From Eustoma russellianum (Eukaryota; Streptophyta; Magnoliopsida; Gentianales; Gentianaceae): a DNA stretch of 64,000 nucleotides. The notes beneath the pieces were generated by a model, which saw only the letters and a program-made list of their open reading frames with translations, searched no databases and was not told the DNA's origin. The translations under genes were made by a program, and so were the position numbers. Shown here in pieces: positions 9,666 through 21,664 of this stretch (positions are counted from its first letter, which is position 1; every line of letters begins with the position of its first letter). The DNA is taken from contig AP025042.1 of NCBI GenBank assembly GCA_036186865.1, positions 30,814,602 through 30,878,601 on the forward strand, written 5' to 3'.

Positions 9666-12621
9666 TGTAGAGAAAAAGGGGTTTGAGTGATTTTCAAATA
9701 CATGATTTAAATGTGTACAAAAACGAACATAGCATAAACGTGCATGATATATATACATGTATGCATCATACATTGCTATTACTTGCCTTATTTAGCTTAT
9801 ATATAATGTTGCCGTACTAACGAGCCATGAAGCGTTAAATCTTACATCATATGGCAAACATTTGTTGTGTTTATACTATTTTCAGGTGCCACTATTAATG
9901 AACTAAACTAGTTCATTAAGTGAAGTACTTAGTTTATTAAGCTAAGTAGTTCATTAAAGGAAGCCACATTTGGAAAAAGCACAAAGGCAACAAAGCTAAG
10001 GAAGGAAAGTTTTCTCCTCCTCCCCACTTAATATATACACGCCTATATATATAATGATATATATTTTCAGATTTTTTGAAAAAGGCACATACACATGTAT
10101 TCCAATGTACTACCGACACGTTATATATTTTAAGTACGTACGTTAACATCACACCACTATACTTAACTCATATTTATGAGTATATTCAGGTCTTATATAA
10201 TATGATATAAGATATGGTGATGACAAAATTAAATACGACAAGATAAAAGGTTCTAAACCGAAAATTGTCGTATAGGGCGAATACCGAAACTTCGCCAACG
10301 TGTCACGTACTTGTCATAAATAAATGGCCAGCCCATATACTTCAAAAATGGATGAAACTTTCGTGCACATGACAGAAAATTCAGCCAAAAATACTTTCCA
10401 TGTTGGCACACACAAATCACCCCACATTAAGGCCAAAATGTGAAGATTCCAAGTTTAATTTTGTCACATGTTAATGGTACCACTTTAGACCAGCCAAGTG
10501 CTGAGATTTAAAGTATATATTTATATATATTATCTATAACATAATATATATAGCATGTGCAAAAAGTTAAAATTTAATTAGAGAAAAATCGGGTAATCGA
10601 TAAACATCGAAAATTCAGTTTTCTATGCACACAAAACATGGAACGTTTTTGGTACATCATGTGACATGTATCTAGACACTTTTTACATATGATATACATC
10701 TTAAAGTGTTCTTGAAAATTAAATTAAGGGCTCATTGGAATATAACATGTGTGTATTATTAAATGTGTATTATTTTTACAAAGTTAGCAAAAATAAATTT
10801 CAGCACATGCACATACACATTCCAACGCCTAGATCAGCTGATTTGGAGCATATGTGGAGCCTTGTTGGCATATTGATTGGTCAAAGATCAATCATACAAT
10901 GTTGGTGAATTAAAGAGGGAAGCTACAAATGGTAAGAATTCAAGATTTATCTCTCTTATATCATATGCTGAAAATTTCAGCATGGTAACCTTGGGTGGCC
11001 GAATTTTGTCATATAGATGTGATATATTTCATTATCTTTTATTGTGTGATTGATTGAAAGAAGAAATGGAAATGATTTGAATATTATTTAAATTAATAAA
11101 GTGTGATATTTTATATAACACACATGCTGAAAATTTTTCAGCATGTGTGAAGACATGGTGGCCGAATTTCAGAGCTTGAAAGTGTCCAAGTTCATTTCTT
11201 ATGTGATAGTAATACTTACCATAAATTGGTGATTCATTTTTTAAAGAAAAATCAATGCAAATTGGGCATTATTTTGAATAAAATTAAATGATGCACATGC
11301 TGAATTTTCAGCATGGCAATATCATAGTATGGCCGAAATTATGCCTTAGTTGGGAAGGATTTGATGTCTTGCAATTTATGTGATATATCATATGATTTAT
11401 GGAAGTTATTTTGTGATGATTTTGGCACATATTTAAGTGTAATTATCAGATTTTTCCTAGTCATCAATGATGACAACATTCATCCAATACGAAGGTGCCA
11501 AGTAAGCGAAGCTTAAATGATCATCCAATAAGAAGATGCCAAGTAAGCAAGACCTTGTCACAATGATGTCTTACACTCTGCCAAGCATTGCAAAATCAAA
11601 GTGATCAAAAGCCTAGTTCTTCTTCTTCTACATTCTCTCTTTCTTTCTTTCTTCTTGTAAGCTTATTGTATTAATATCTTTCAATCTTGAATAGGCTTGA
11701 TATAGACCACCATTCATTATATATCTTTGTAAAAAAGATTGATCAAGGTGTGATCAATCTTCATGCGTGCAAGGTGGTGGCGTTCGTGCAAATTGTACTA
11801 ACAATACAAGGTTTGTAAAGGGTTGGAGTTAGGTGTAACTCTATCAAACCTGTGGTAAGGTGTGTTGTGTGTGTGATTAGTGTGAACCAAGGAAGGTGTT
11901 CCTTGAAGACTGGAGTAGGTTGTTTATAACCGAACCAGTATAAACATCTTGGTGCAAATTACTTTCAGCATTTACTTTTCAGTTACTGCACTGATTACCC
12001 TTCTTTTTCGCATTCGTAAAAATAGTTAACGAATTTCGAAAATCACGAAAATTTCCAGAAATATACTTACAAGTTCTAGGGTTAATTTGACACAAGTTTC
12101 AACCATTTTGGATAAGTATAAGTCAATCAAACATCAAAAGTTCTGAGACTAGTGCAGTCTGATTTTCAGACTTGCAAAGGTTGAGACTTTGATTGTAGTT
12201 GACCTACTTCCCAAAAGAATTTTCGAAAACTGTTTCAACCCATTGAAATATAGTATATAAGGAGTTAGTGGTTAAAGTTTCAGGGCATTTGGACGTTCAC
12301 ACAAATAGGAATTAATTTTTCAAAACCATCTACCGTTTCTGGCAGATTTGCAAAATCTGATTACCAACGGTTTTTGAAGGGGTTAAAGGTTGAATTGTGT
12401 TTTGAAATTTTTAGGGGACTCTCATAACATCTGAGTTCTCTCAAAATTGCATAATTTTTGGAGACCTATAACCAGGTTTTAAAAACGTTTTAAAACTGGT
12501 CCTGAAAACAGAAACTGTTTTCAGAAGTTAAGTTGTTTAGGTTCAATGAAATTTTAAAAACTACACTTTCCGCAACACCTATTCAAACCCTCCCTTCTAG
12601 TGGTGTCTTGCAGATCCTACA
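9666..12621 (+). mobile_element. Solo LTR (SIRE/Maximus-like, 2956 bp) inside gypsy LTR
   Basis: Starts TGTAG and ends CTACA, flanked by GTAAT on both sides (9661-9665, 12622-12626); removing it makes the gypsy 3' LTR colinear with the 5' LTR. It contains no gag or pol. Its 3' end resembles the LTR ends of the SIRE-type element at 51391-62196 (a CCGC..ATTCA..CCTTCTAGTGGTG block), so it is probably a solo LTR left by recombination between the two LTRs of a copia. It runs for nearly 3 kb with no gene. Confidence 0.82.
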
Positions 12622-15083
12622 GTAATCAAGTGGCCCTAGGCAAGAATGGCTCTTGGATAGAAGTTAAGAATCATCAAAGTGACATGCAAGTGCTAGTTGT
12701 AATTTTACAAGTTTAATTGGTAGGATTTAAAATGAATTAGCTTGTGAAGGTGTTTTATGTCTAAATAAATGTTGAAAAATATGTGTATGACCTCTCAAAA
12801 ATTTCGGCCATAGGCATATCTTATGAACTCTAGGATGTGTGGGAGTTGCTTGATAAATGATTTATTTCATGTGTGTGTTGTGCTCAAAATTTTTAATGTG
12901 ACATGGATATGTTGACACATGCACAAGGCCAAGAAAGAGGAAGAATAATGTATAACTTAGTTGTACCAAGAATGGACTTAATAATGGCAAAACATCAAAC
13001 CACTGGAACTGGACAGAATTGAACAACGTTTTGAATGGCTTAAAAGTGGATCTTGTAGACCTTCAATAAAGCTGATTTTTGGTACAAAGTTATCCTTATG
13101 TGTGTATCAAATATGAGAGTTGAAATTTTGAGAAAATAAGATATGGATTATTTTTAATAAAATATTTGGTGGAACTGCTCAGGTTGGAAATTCTGGAACT
13201 TGGCAGAATTGTATAACGTTTTGAATGGCTTAAAAATAGATCTTGTAGATGTTCAATAAAGCTGACTTTTGGTATGGTAACAACCTTAGGTATGTAGTAA
13301 ATGTATAAGTTTTAATTTTTGCAAAAATAAGTTATGGATTATTTTAAGGAATTATTTGGTAAAACTGTTCCAACTGAAATCACTGGAACAGTGCAGAAAT
13401 GAGTAACGTGTTGCTTGACCCAAAAATGGACCTTAGAAATATGTAAATGGGCTAAATTTCAGTGGGATGCTATTTAGGTATGTTTATGACGTCTGTGAGT
13501 TTGAATTTTGGTAAAAAGTATTATGGTTTTGTCACAATAGAATTTTTAGTAAATTTGGTCAATCCAGTAAGAGCAAGTGACCAATTTCAGAAAAATAATT
13601 AACTGAGTCCTTTAAGGTTATTGGATTGATATGGAAATTTTAGGTTAATCACCTAAGACATAGAGGAGCAAGACCATGTAAATTAATCAAGTTGGTATTA
13701 ACGTTTTGGTGGGTAATTATGAGCATAAAGTTGATGTACTAAAACTGAAAAATTAGGAAGAAGAGGGAATTAAGTTAAAAAGGTCCAATTTGATGGATTT
13801 GGACCTATAGATACACGGTTTGGACATGAGTATTAATCCTTAGGGAATTTACTATATTTCCCATGTTATGGTCCAAATAATTAAGGTTTTAAGGTCTCAA
13901 AAGTTAAGGTAATGTTGGTTAGTTTAGCCGCCCCATGAACATGAAGTAGGAATATGGAAATTCTTAGTTTCCGAAACCATGCTTGTTGACATGTTATAAG
14001 AAATGCTTACGATTATTCACGTCATGATTTTCATTGCATATCATTTCATGTATCATGCATGATCATATGCCACATGAATCTGATTTTATAAATTGTACTT
14101 ATGCATTCAAGTCTTTCTAAGTAAATACGTTTTTCGTTATGCATGGAAGTTTTTATGGTCTCTTGTTTTAAAGAAAGCTTTATGATTCCCTTGCTGGCCA
14201 AGCATGTGACTAACCCGACTCGAGACCCGGGGTTAATTGGTCTGTTAACATGATATGTTCTGGACCCGTTCAGATCCGCTGCTAATTGATCTGATACATG
14301 TTCTGGACCTGTCCCAGACCCGGGGTTAATCGGTCTGTTGATATGTTCTGGACCTGCTCAGATCCGGGGTTAATTAATCTGATACTCTGTTTTTCTGACA
14401 CGTTATTTTATGGGACCAAAATAATGTTTTGACACGACATGATATCATGCATTGCATTCTGCATAACTCATGAGCACGTCGACATGTTGCATGTTACTGG
14501 TAATAAGATATTGTTGGTATAGCATTACATAAAATTATGCTTAGGCTATATCGTCAAGCGAATCCAGGATTAAAGATCAGGTATGAATTAATATTTGAGA
14601 TTCTTGGGGTATTACATTGATGTTATAATTCTTTATTTATTTTATGGTAGTTTATTGTATTCTTGCTGGGTGATTTTTATCACTCACACTTTTATTTTTC
14701 CCTAAAGCCAGATAATGCTAAGGTTGAGTGGATCAAGGATGAGCCGAGGGTACCATATTCGTAAGCAAGGAAATCTGAAGCAAAGCTTAAGGATTTTTGT
14801 GCTGCCATGATGTTTGTATTATGAATTATGCTAAACTCTTTGGAGTACTGGTGATGTGTTTTGTGGACTATTACTTTTGGGGACTTAGTACTTTTGTAAT
14901 GCATGTTTTATTTTGAAAAGTTTTAATTCTGTCCAAATTTTACTGCCATGTTAAATGTTAGCATGGGAGTCCATGCTTAAGTTATGGATTTTAGCATGTT
15001 ATGCATGACGCTTGGTACTCTCCTTAGTGAGGCACGGCGTGTGCACTGTATTCGGACAAGGTTTGGGTTGCGGGGCGTTTACA
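12622..15083 (+). repeat. 3' LTR of the gypsy element, right segment
   Basis: Resumes at the second GTAAT and matches 5' LTR positions from about 797 to the end. It ends CGTTTACA, matching CGCTACA at 3287. The 190-bp and 43-bp repeats recur, the latter with three units rather than four. Confidence 0.92.
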
Positions 15084-16115
15084 AAGCCAAAGTTCATACT
15101 CTTACAAGATCAAGCAAGACTATTCTCTTCTTCTTTTATTTCATTTGTCTTGCTCTTAGCCTCAAGCCTATCATTCTTATATTCCATATATTATATAGGC
15201 TTTGTGTATACCACCCACATACGTCATCTCTTGTAAAAGGTTGATCAATGTGTGATCAAACCTACATTTGATCGTTGGTGGTGTTTGTGTTGCTGTATTT
15301 GTTTGTTTGAGAGTAAAGGGTGGAGTTGGTATTTAACTCTAGACATCCTTTTGTCAAGGTGCTATTTTTGATTAGTGAATACCGAGGAAGGTGTTCTCGA
15401 AGACTGGAGTAGATTGTTTTAAATGAACTAGTATAAAAATCTCGATGTTATTTACTCTCAGCGCTTTTACTTTCAGTTTTCTGTTTTCTTCATCATGTTC
15501 ATACTTACCGGAAAAATAGAAAACATTTTCCAAAAATCACAAAATTTTACAGAAACACAGCCACACATCGTAACTTCCATTTGGCATAAGTTTCATCACA
15601 TTTGGATAAGTATAAGTCAGTCAAACGTTAATAGTTCTTAGACTAGCGCAATCTGATTTTAAGATTTGCAAAGGTTGAGAACATCAACGTGTTTGACATA
15701 CTTACCAAGGGAATTTTGAAAAACTGTTTTTAACCCATTAAGGTACACAACTTAAGGGCCATGCCATAGAATTTTTTAGGTCATTTACAATTGACAATTA
15801 ATAGGAATAAATTTTTCATTTTGGTGCAAGTTTCGGCATATTGAAACAACCTGTGCAAAGACGTTTGTTCAAGGGGTAAACTTGAGTTTTCATTTGAACT
15901 TTTTGTGAGACACTCATAACATCAGAGAGTATATCTTCACCCAAATTGTATAATTTTTGGAGTTCTACAACCAAGTTGTCCAGATAATTAAAATCAGGAT
16001 CTGAAAACAGAAACTGTTTTCAGAAGTAAGTTATTTAGTTTAAAAAGTGTTAAAAACCGAATTTTCCGCACTCACTATTCAACCCCTCTTCTAGTGGCGC
16101 TATATAGGTCCTACA
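15084..16115 (+). mobile_element. 3' part of a solo-LTR-family LTR (copy B), flank of the gypsy insertion
   Basis: Diverged but colinear with the last ~1.03 kb of the solo LTR (about 11590-12621), with matching blocks GGTGTTC..GAAGACTGGAGTAG and CTTCTAGTGG and the same end CCTACA. It begins exactly where the gypsy 3' LTR stops, so the gypsy most likely inserted into this LTR and its other part lies left of the window. No gene. Confidence 0.7.
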
Positions 16116-17760
16116 GAAAATGCATTATTTAAATGTTACGTGTTTACAAAATGCAAGGGTTAATTGTTACTTGACATGTTTCTGTGATAAATATGCTTTA
16201 CATGTTTATATATAATATTGTCGTACTAATGTACCATGAAGCGTTAAAGCTTACATCATATGGCAAATATTTTTTTGTATTTGTACTATTTTTAGGTTTC
16301 ATGATTAATAAACTAAACTAGTTCATCAAGTAAAGTGTTTAAGGAGATGAGGTAACTAGTTCATTAAATGAGGACATATTTGGAGAGAGCTATTTGGCAA
16401 CAAACTTGAAATGGAAAGTCCTCTCTTATCACATACACACATGCCACATGTATATATATTATATATACATATTGTTTTATAGCAACAAAATATATACCTA
16501 TATTACAATGTTTCACCGACACATCATACACATCATAAACGCACGTCGACATCACACCACCATATACACGTCATATTTATGAGTACATATAGGGCTCATA
16601 TCATACATTACAAGTCATATTTCTATCAAAATTATTATGGCATATCATGAGGCCGTAAACTGAAAATTATCGTATCGGGTACTACCGAACGTTCAGCTGC
16701 ATGTCACATACTTACTATATAAAGATGACCAGCCTTATAAATGCTCAGAAATTTCATGCACCACATGTCAAAATCATCTCAAGAGTCATACCATGTTTAC
16801 ACATATCAATCACCCACAATTTGGCTTGAATTGTGGAAAATTCAAACTCAAAACTTTTCAAGCACATGGCCATCTGTCACCTCAGCTATTTGAGCTGAAA
16901 ATACACTTTATTTTGTTTATATTATGTGTGACATAACATATATTACATGTCTAAGAAGTTTGAGATTAATCGGAGAAAAATTGTGTAATCGGCGAAGTTG
17001 AAAATTCAGTTTCTGCACTTATACATACATGGAACGTTTTTGTCTTGATGTAACATGTATCTAGACACTTTTACACATCCAAGACATATTAGAGTATTCT
17101 AGAAAAATCAATTAAGGGTTGATTGCAAATTACCATGTGTGTGAAGATTATGCATCATTATTTGACAAGTTTACCAAAAGAGAATTTAGCAAATGTGCAG
17201 GTGGTATACACGCCTCTTACACATCATTTGGAGTCTACGTGGAGCTTGTTTGGCACATTGATTGGTGGAGGATAAGCCATCTGTGATTGGTGACATTGAA
17301 GAAAGCAAGACACACATGGAAAACATTTCAAAAACAAACAAGTGCTGAAGTTTCAGCACATGTTTAATGCTGGCCGATTTTTGGCCTTTATTGTCTTCCA
17401 ATTTTCTTCAACAATTGTGAGGCAATCACATTGACTGAAACTTAAACTTGTGTGTATTTGAGCATGTGTTTCATATTTTGGGCAGAATTTGCAGCTCAAT
17501 TTGTGTAGTGCCAAGGTGGATAAACGATGATCAATCATGAACTGACAACTGGGCGAAGAGAAGTCGCTCGTTCAATCATATTTCACCAAGTAAGCAAGGG
17601 TATGTCACCACATTATGCAAGGAAATCTTCCAAGGCATTTAAGACAAATTTCAAGAAGAGAGGTCAGCCATAGAGGCGTGCCATTCAACTATAAAAAAGG
17701 GGAAAGATGAAACTTTTTCTCGCTTTCATTCCACTGCAGCTTACTCATTATATACACATG
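16116..17760 (+). mobile_element. 5' part of another solo-LTR-family LTR (copy C), truncated
   Basis: Colinear with about 9690-11560 of the solo LTR, for example CCATGAAGCGTTAAA, CTTACATCATATGGCAAA and CTAAACTAGTTCAT. It lacks the terminal TGTAG and starts right after the end of copy B, as expected if B inserted near the start of C. Similarity fades by about 17760. No coding sequence. Confidence 0.65.
17689..17700 (+). promoter_or_regulatory. Candidate TATA box of LTR copy C
   Basis: CTATAAAAAAGG lies near the 3' limit of the recognisable LTR, where an LTR promoter is expected. Activity is not shown. Confidence 0.35.
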
Positions 17761-18061
17761 TATATTCTTGCTATACGAGTAAAACAAAAAAATATCTACC
17801 ATACACATCTACAATTCTATCCTCTAATTAACTACATTTGTGTTTTCTTTCTAGTCCTCTACCTCATTATTATGAGACCACTTTGATCCTTGATGCTCTT
17901 ATCCGATCCCAAATCTCCACCCATGTTGTTTGCTTCATCCGCTAACCACTTCAACTTAACATATTTACCATGATCCACACTTGTACCTCGACATTTCCCG
18001 GTGTAATCTTCACTGCTACACATTCCTTTCCCTGCCTCACATTCAATTTCCTTAACAGACC

Positions 18062-18337
18062 ATGCAAGCCAAGTTTGCAGCGCACAAGTGGTGGTGTGGA
18101 CTGCTCTTAATTTACGAAGACTTGCTGTATGACTACACATCTTCTATATATGCTGCGCTGGCGGAATGGGTTGATGGGTTACATATGTATGCTTCTCTTA
18201 ATTTACAAAGACTTGAGGTAGAAACAGATTCAACATTACTAGTTCTACTTCTAGGCAGGGGGGGCAATGTCACTGGACTTTTTTATTCACATGCTTATGC
18301 ATGCAAAATTCCTGACCAGTTCGTTGGGATTGCGAAT
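18062..18337 (+). pseudogene. RNase H-like (RVT_3) relic, left part
   Basis: An open frame holds DGLHMYASLNLQRLEVETDS, which matches the helix and catalytic-Asp strand of plant RVT_3 RNase H domains (family form roughly ALxDGLxxAxxxGxxxxxVExDS). The N-terminal part of the domain is not recognisable. The frame is cut at 18337 by the copia insertion and resumes at 25442. Such domains lie at the C-terminus of plant LINEs and also occur in stand-alone host genes. A LINE origin is more likely here; no intact upstream RT is in the window. Confidence 0.5.
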
Positions 18338-19551
18338 TGTTGGAGACAATCTTCCTGCACCAAGACGCAGTCGTTCAACGTGTGAATATGAAACAGCAAA
18401 ATAAAATAAATCAACCCGGGGCGAGTCGAGGACTCTGTCCTTAAGACGTATTGCTCTGGTATACTGTGCCCAACCGGTGTGAGCAATCGTCTCCCAGGAT
18501 ACAACAGGTACCTGTTCAGTTGAGCGGCACTGCTGAACTTGAACTACTTCGAACCTTCGAATGTCATGACTTCTCCTGGACGTAATGCAAAGCCTCGAGT
18601 GTTATGAATGCAAAATGCTTATGAGATGCTTAGAGCAAGGTGTATTGTGAATGCACCCTTAGCCCCCTATATATAGGGGAGTCGGTTGGAGAACAAGGTA
18701 CTGTGACTGTTGGATCAAAACCGAAGTTTGATTTAAGCCGTTAGATTAAAACCTCCTATCTAGATTAGGAAGGTTTAATCTCATCCTTTAGATCGAAGAT
18801 AGATTAGCAGGTTTAAACCTGGAACGTTAGATGGAAACCATATTCGGTTAAGCGGTTAAGACAGTTTAAATCCCAACCGTTAGATCAAAGCTGCCTCTCC
18901 ACCACCGTTAGATCACAACATGTTGATCTTATTTTAAACCGGAGGATAACGTTAGTTTCACGTTGAAACATAACTGATCAAACAAAGAGATTCTGCCCGC
19001 TGTCAGACTTCGATCGATCACATCGATCGATCGAAGTGACATCGATCGATCGATGTGATCCATCAATGTCGGACAGAGTACTTCAATCGATCACGTTGAT
19101 CGATCTAAGTGACATCGATCGATCGATGTGATCGATCGATGTCTTCTGATCGTCTTTGATCGATCAATCAATCGATCGAAGCTTCCTGATCAACTTTGAT
19201 CGAAGTGACATCGATCGATCGATGTCCGTCAGAAGCTTTTACGTCACATGGACACATCCAACGTGGCATTCCTCCATACGGGTGACACGTTACCCATCCA
19301 CAACATTTCTATCTACTTGAGCATTAATTTCACATTCCACACATATCATAATTGAGTGATTCCACATCCTAAAATTAACTACTCGTTACGTAGATAATTA
19401 AGGATTCATTAGTTTTCAATTTCATTATCGGAAACCCATTAAGCTCAAAGTACGTTGCTCAACCAAGTTTTGCAACATCGTTAACGGACCGAAGTCCAAA
19501 TCTTCCAATCTCCAACGATGGGCCAAAGCCTAAACCTTAAACTCTCCAACA
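18338..19551 (-). repeat. Left (3') LTR of element T
   Basis: 1214 bp. A polypurine tract on its right side makes it the 3' LTR in element orientation. It includes a CGATCGATCG-rich array and a palindromic CCTATATATAGG that could be the LTR TATA (18665-18676). Confidence 0.92.
19003..19230. repeat. Palindromic CATCGATCGATG-type array, left LTR
   Basis: Many close copies of ATCGATCGAT and its variants, often framed as ACATCGATCGATCGATGTGA. Each core is self-complementary. It is longer than its counterpart in the right LTR (24942-25115). Confidence 0.85.
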
Positions 19552-19566
19552 ATCCCCCACATGAAT
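19552..19566 (-). promoter_or_regulatory. Polypurine tract of element T
   Basis: On the minus strand CATGTGGGGGAT directly precedes the 3' LTR (plus strand ATCCCCCACATG). Confidence 0.8.
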
Positions 19567-20099
19567 GGAAATTAATACAAATGCATATGCAGACTCTGAG
19601 GAGAAGTCAGACAAGAAAATATTGCATCAGAAGAGGTAGCTTCTGGCTTTGAACCTTTCTTAGTGATGTACCATCGGATCCACTCGGCTAAATAATGACT
19701 TGATGTCTTGAACTAGTCAGCCTTTGTTGTGAACCTAGACAACGATACTCACACAATATTTCCTTTAACACCCTTTTGGTTCTCATGGTTGTGTTCGTTT
19801 TGGCCATGAACAACCTGGTTTTCAGAAAGTGTTTTAGAGAAATCTTGCCTCTCAGACTTTCTCATAAAAGCGGCCCCCACTTCACACTTACAAGGTGATT
19901 CCTATCAAGAGTATTCTGCCATACTCCACTTGACGTATCAAGATATAGGACATCATTAAAAGCCTTAGCTTACCCTAAAACTTTCTGCAGACAGCATTTT
20001 TATCAAACGGAATGAGTAAGTGCTAACTGAACCTTCATAACTTAGTTGTCCCATTGAACCAAGATTCTGGGATCTCCAGTCAACAAGGTTGGGTTACCA
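19567..20099 (-). other. 3' untranslated internal region of element T
   Basis: About 530 bp between the RNase H stop and the polypurine tract. No ORF, RNA gene or repeat that I can support. Confidence 0.6.
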
Positions 20100-20649
20100 T
20101 TACAAAGATTCATGCATTATGGGCTTTAGTCCCATTCCGTTTGTCAATCTTGACATCTGATCTCTAGGAAAGCCTTTTGTAAGCGGATCCGCAAGATTCT
20201 CCATTGATTTTACATAATCAATGGAAATCACGCCATTAGAGATCAACTGTTTGATGGTGTTATGTCTCCGACGTATGTGTCGTGACTTACTATATAGATG
20301 CTGCTTTGAGCACGTCCTATAGCTGACTGACAATCACAATGTATGCTAACAGGAGCGATCGGCTTAGGCCAGCACGGAATATCTTCCAAAAATTCCGAAG
20401 CCACTCAGCCTCTTCCTCAGCTTTGTCCAACGATATAAACTCAGCTTCCATAGTGGACCTAGCTATGCATGTTTGTTTCGTGGATTTCCACGAAACAGCA
20501 GCACCACCAACAGTGAACACGTATCCACTGGTGGACTTCGAGTCCTTACTGTCTGATATCCAATTTGCATCGCAGTATCCTTCCAACACCGCTAAATATC
20601 TCGTGTAATGTAATCCATGATACATTGTGTATTTCAGATACCTCATCAC
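20100..20649 (-). pseudogene. Element T RNase H
   Basis: Copia RNase H in two overlapping frames. The first part holds MRYLKYT, LEGYCDANWISD (catalytic Asp), STSGYVFTVGGAAVSWKS and STMEAEFISL (catalytic Glu). The second, after a frameshift near 20320, holds SKHIRRRHNTIK-like sequence and ENLADPLTKG near the end. The order matches the C-terminus of Tnt1-type polyproteins. Confidence 0.88.
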
Positions 20650-20752
20650 TCTGCTAAGAGCTTTCCAATGATCATCATTTGGATTACTGGTAACCTGCTC
20701 AACTTATTTACTGAACAAGATAAGTCTAGTCTTGTACAATTTGTTATGTACA

Positions 20753-21645
20753 TCAGACTCCGATTACCTGAGAGTATTTTAACTGAGCTACAAGTTCGCC
20801 TCGATTCTTCCTTAAGTGTACACTTAAGTCAAGCGGGGTCTTTACTGGTTTCACATCATCCATATTGAACCGTTTCAGAACAGACTCAATATAGTGAGTT
20901 TGTGACAAAATGAGTCCCTCGGTTACCCTAGAAATTTTAATTCCTAGAATAACATTGGCAACTCCCATGTCCTTCTATCAAAATTTCGTGTTAACATCTT
21001 CTTTGTACTTAAGATGATGTCACGAGTACTGCCCATTATAAGCATGTCATCTACATAGAGACATACTACCACAAATGCATTCTGTGTGCCTTAATGTACA
21101 CACACTTGTCGCATTCATTAATATTGAAGTCATTTGACATCATTATCTGATCAAACTTTAAATTCCATTGCTTGGGTGCTTGCTTAAGTCCGTACAAAGA
21201 CTTAACAAGTCTACATACTTTCCTTTCTTGTCCTGGAACGATAAACCCCTCGGGTTGTTCCATATAATCTCTTCCTCCAGCTCACCACTCAGAAAAGCAG
21301 TCTTCACATCCATCTGATGGATTTCCAGTTATAGACTGCAGCAATCGCAACTAGCATCCTTATGGAAGTGATCCTAGTCACTGGTGAGTAGGTGTCAAAG
21401 AAGTCAAAGCCTTCTTTCTGTCTATAGCCCCTGGCTTTATACTTCCCAATAGACCCATCCTCTTTAAGTTTCTTCTTGAAAATCCACTTGCAACCAAGCG
21501 GTTTACTTCCAGGTGGGATGTCAACCAACTCCCAAGTGTGATTTTGAAGAATCGAGTCTATTTCACTATTAACTGCCTCTTTCCAGAATGGAGCTTCTAG
21601 AGTTGACATAGCCTCGAAAAAATTCTTTGGCTCATTTTCTACCAT
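20753..21645 (-). pseudogene. Element T reverse transcriptase
   Basis: Copia RT spread over three frames. Blocks in order: FWKEAVNSEIDSILQNHTWELV, GCKWIFKKKLKEDGS, GFDFFDTYSPVTRITSIR, LVKSLYGLKQAPKQW, the catalytic YVDDMLIMG (YVDD at 21046-21057) and ILGIKISRV..ILSQTHYI. Frameshifts or stops fall near 21310, 21066 and 20970. The catalytic motif is intact but lies outside a long ORF. Confidence 0.88.
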
Positions 21646-21664
21646 ATAGGTTAGAAAATCTGGC

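Larger units (their letters stand above)
1..15083 (+). mobile_element. Ty3/gypsy Tekay/Del-type chromovirus, 5' end outside window
   Basis: Order on the plus strand: LTR, primer site, gag, protease, reverse transcriptase, RNase H, integrase, chromodomain-like tail, polypurine tract, LTR. The order RT-RNase H-integrase defines Ty3/gypsy, and the tail ending in a VEEATWE-like motif plus LTRs of about 3.8 kb points to the Tekay/Del chromoviruses. The element is dead: premature stops, frameshifts and lost integrase catalytic residues. The two LTRs differ by many substitutions and small indels, so insertion is not recent. The first roughly 525 bp of the 5' LTR lie upstream of the window. Its 3' LTR is itself split by a solo LTR. 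Confidence 0.93.

Noticed and set aside
14984..15244. Plus-strand ORFs with hydrophobic tails over 14984-15244
   Set aside because: They cross the junction of the gypsy LTR and LTR copy B; the apparent membrane segment is T-rich LTR sequence.
19003..19230. ATCGATCG array as a stand-alone satellite or origin
   Set aside because: It lies inside both LTRs of element T at matching positions, so it is part of the LTR.
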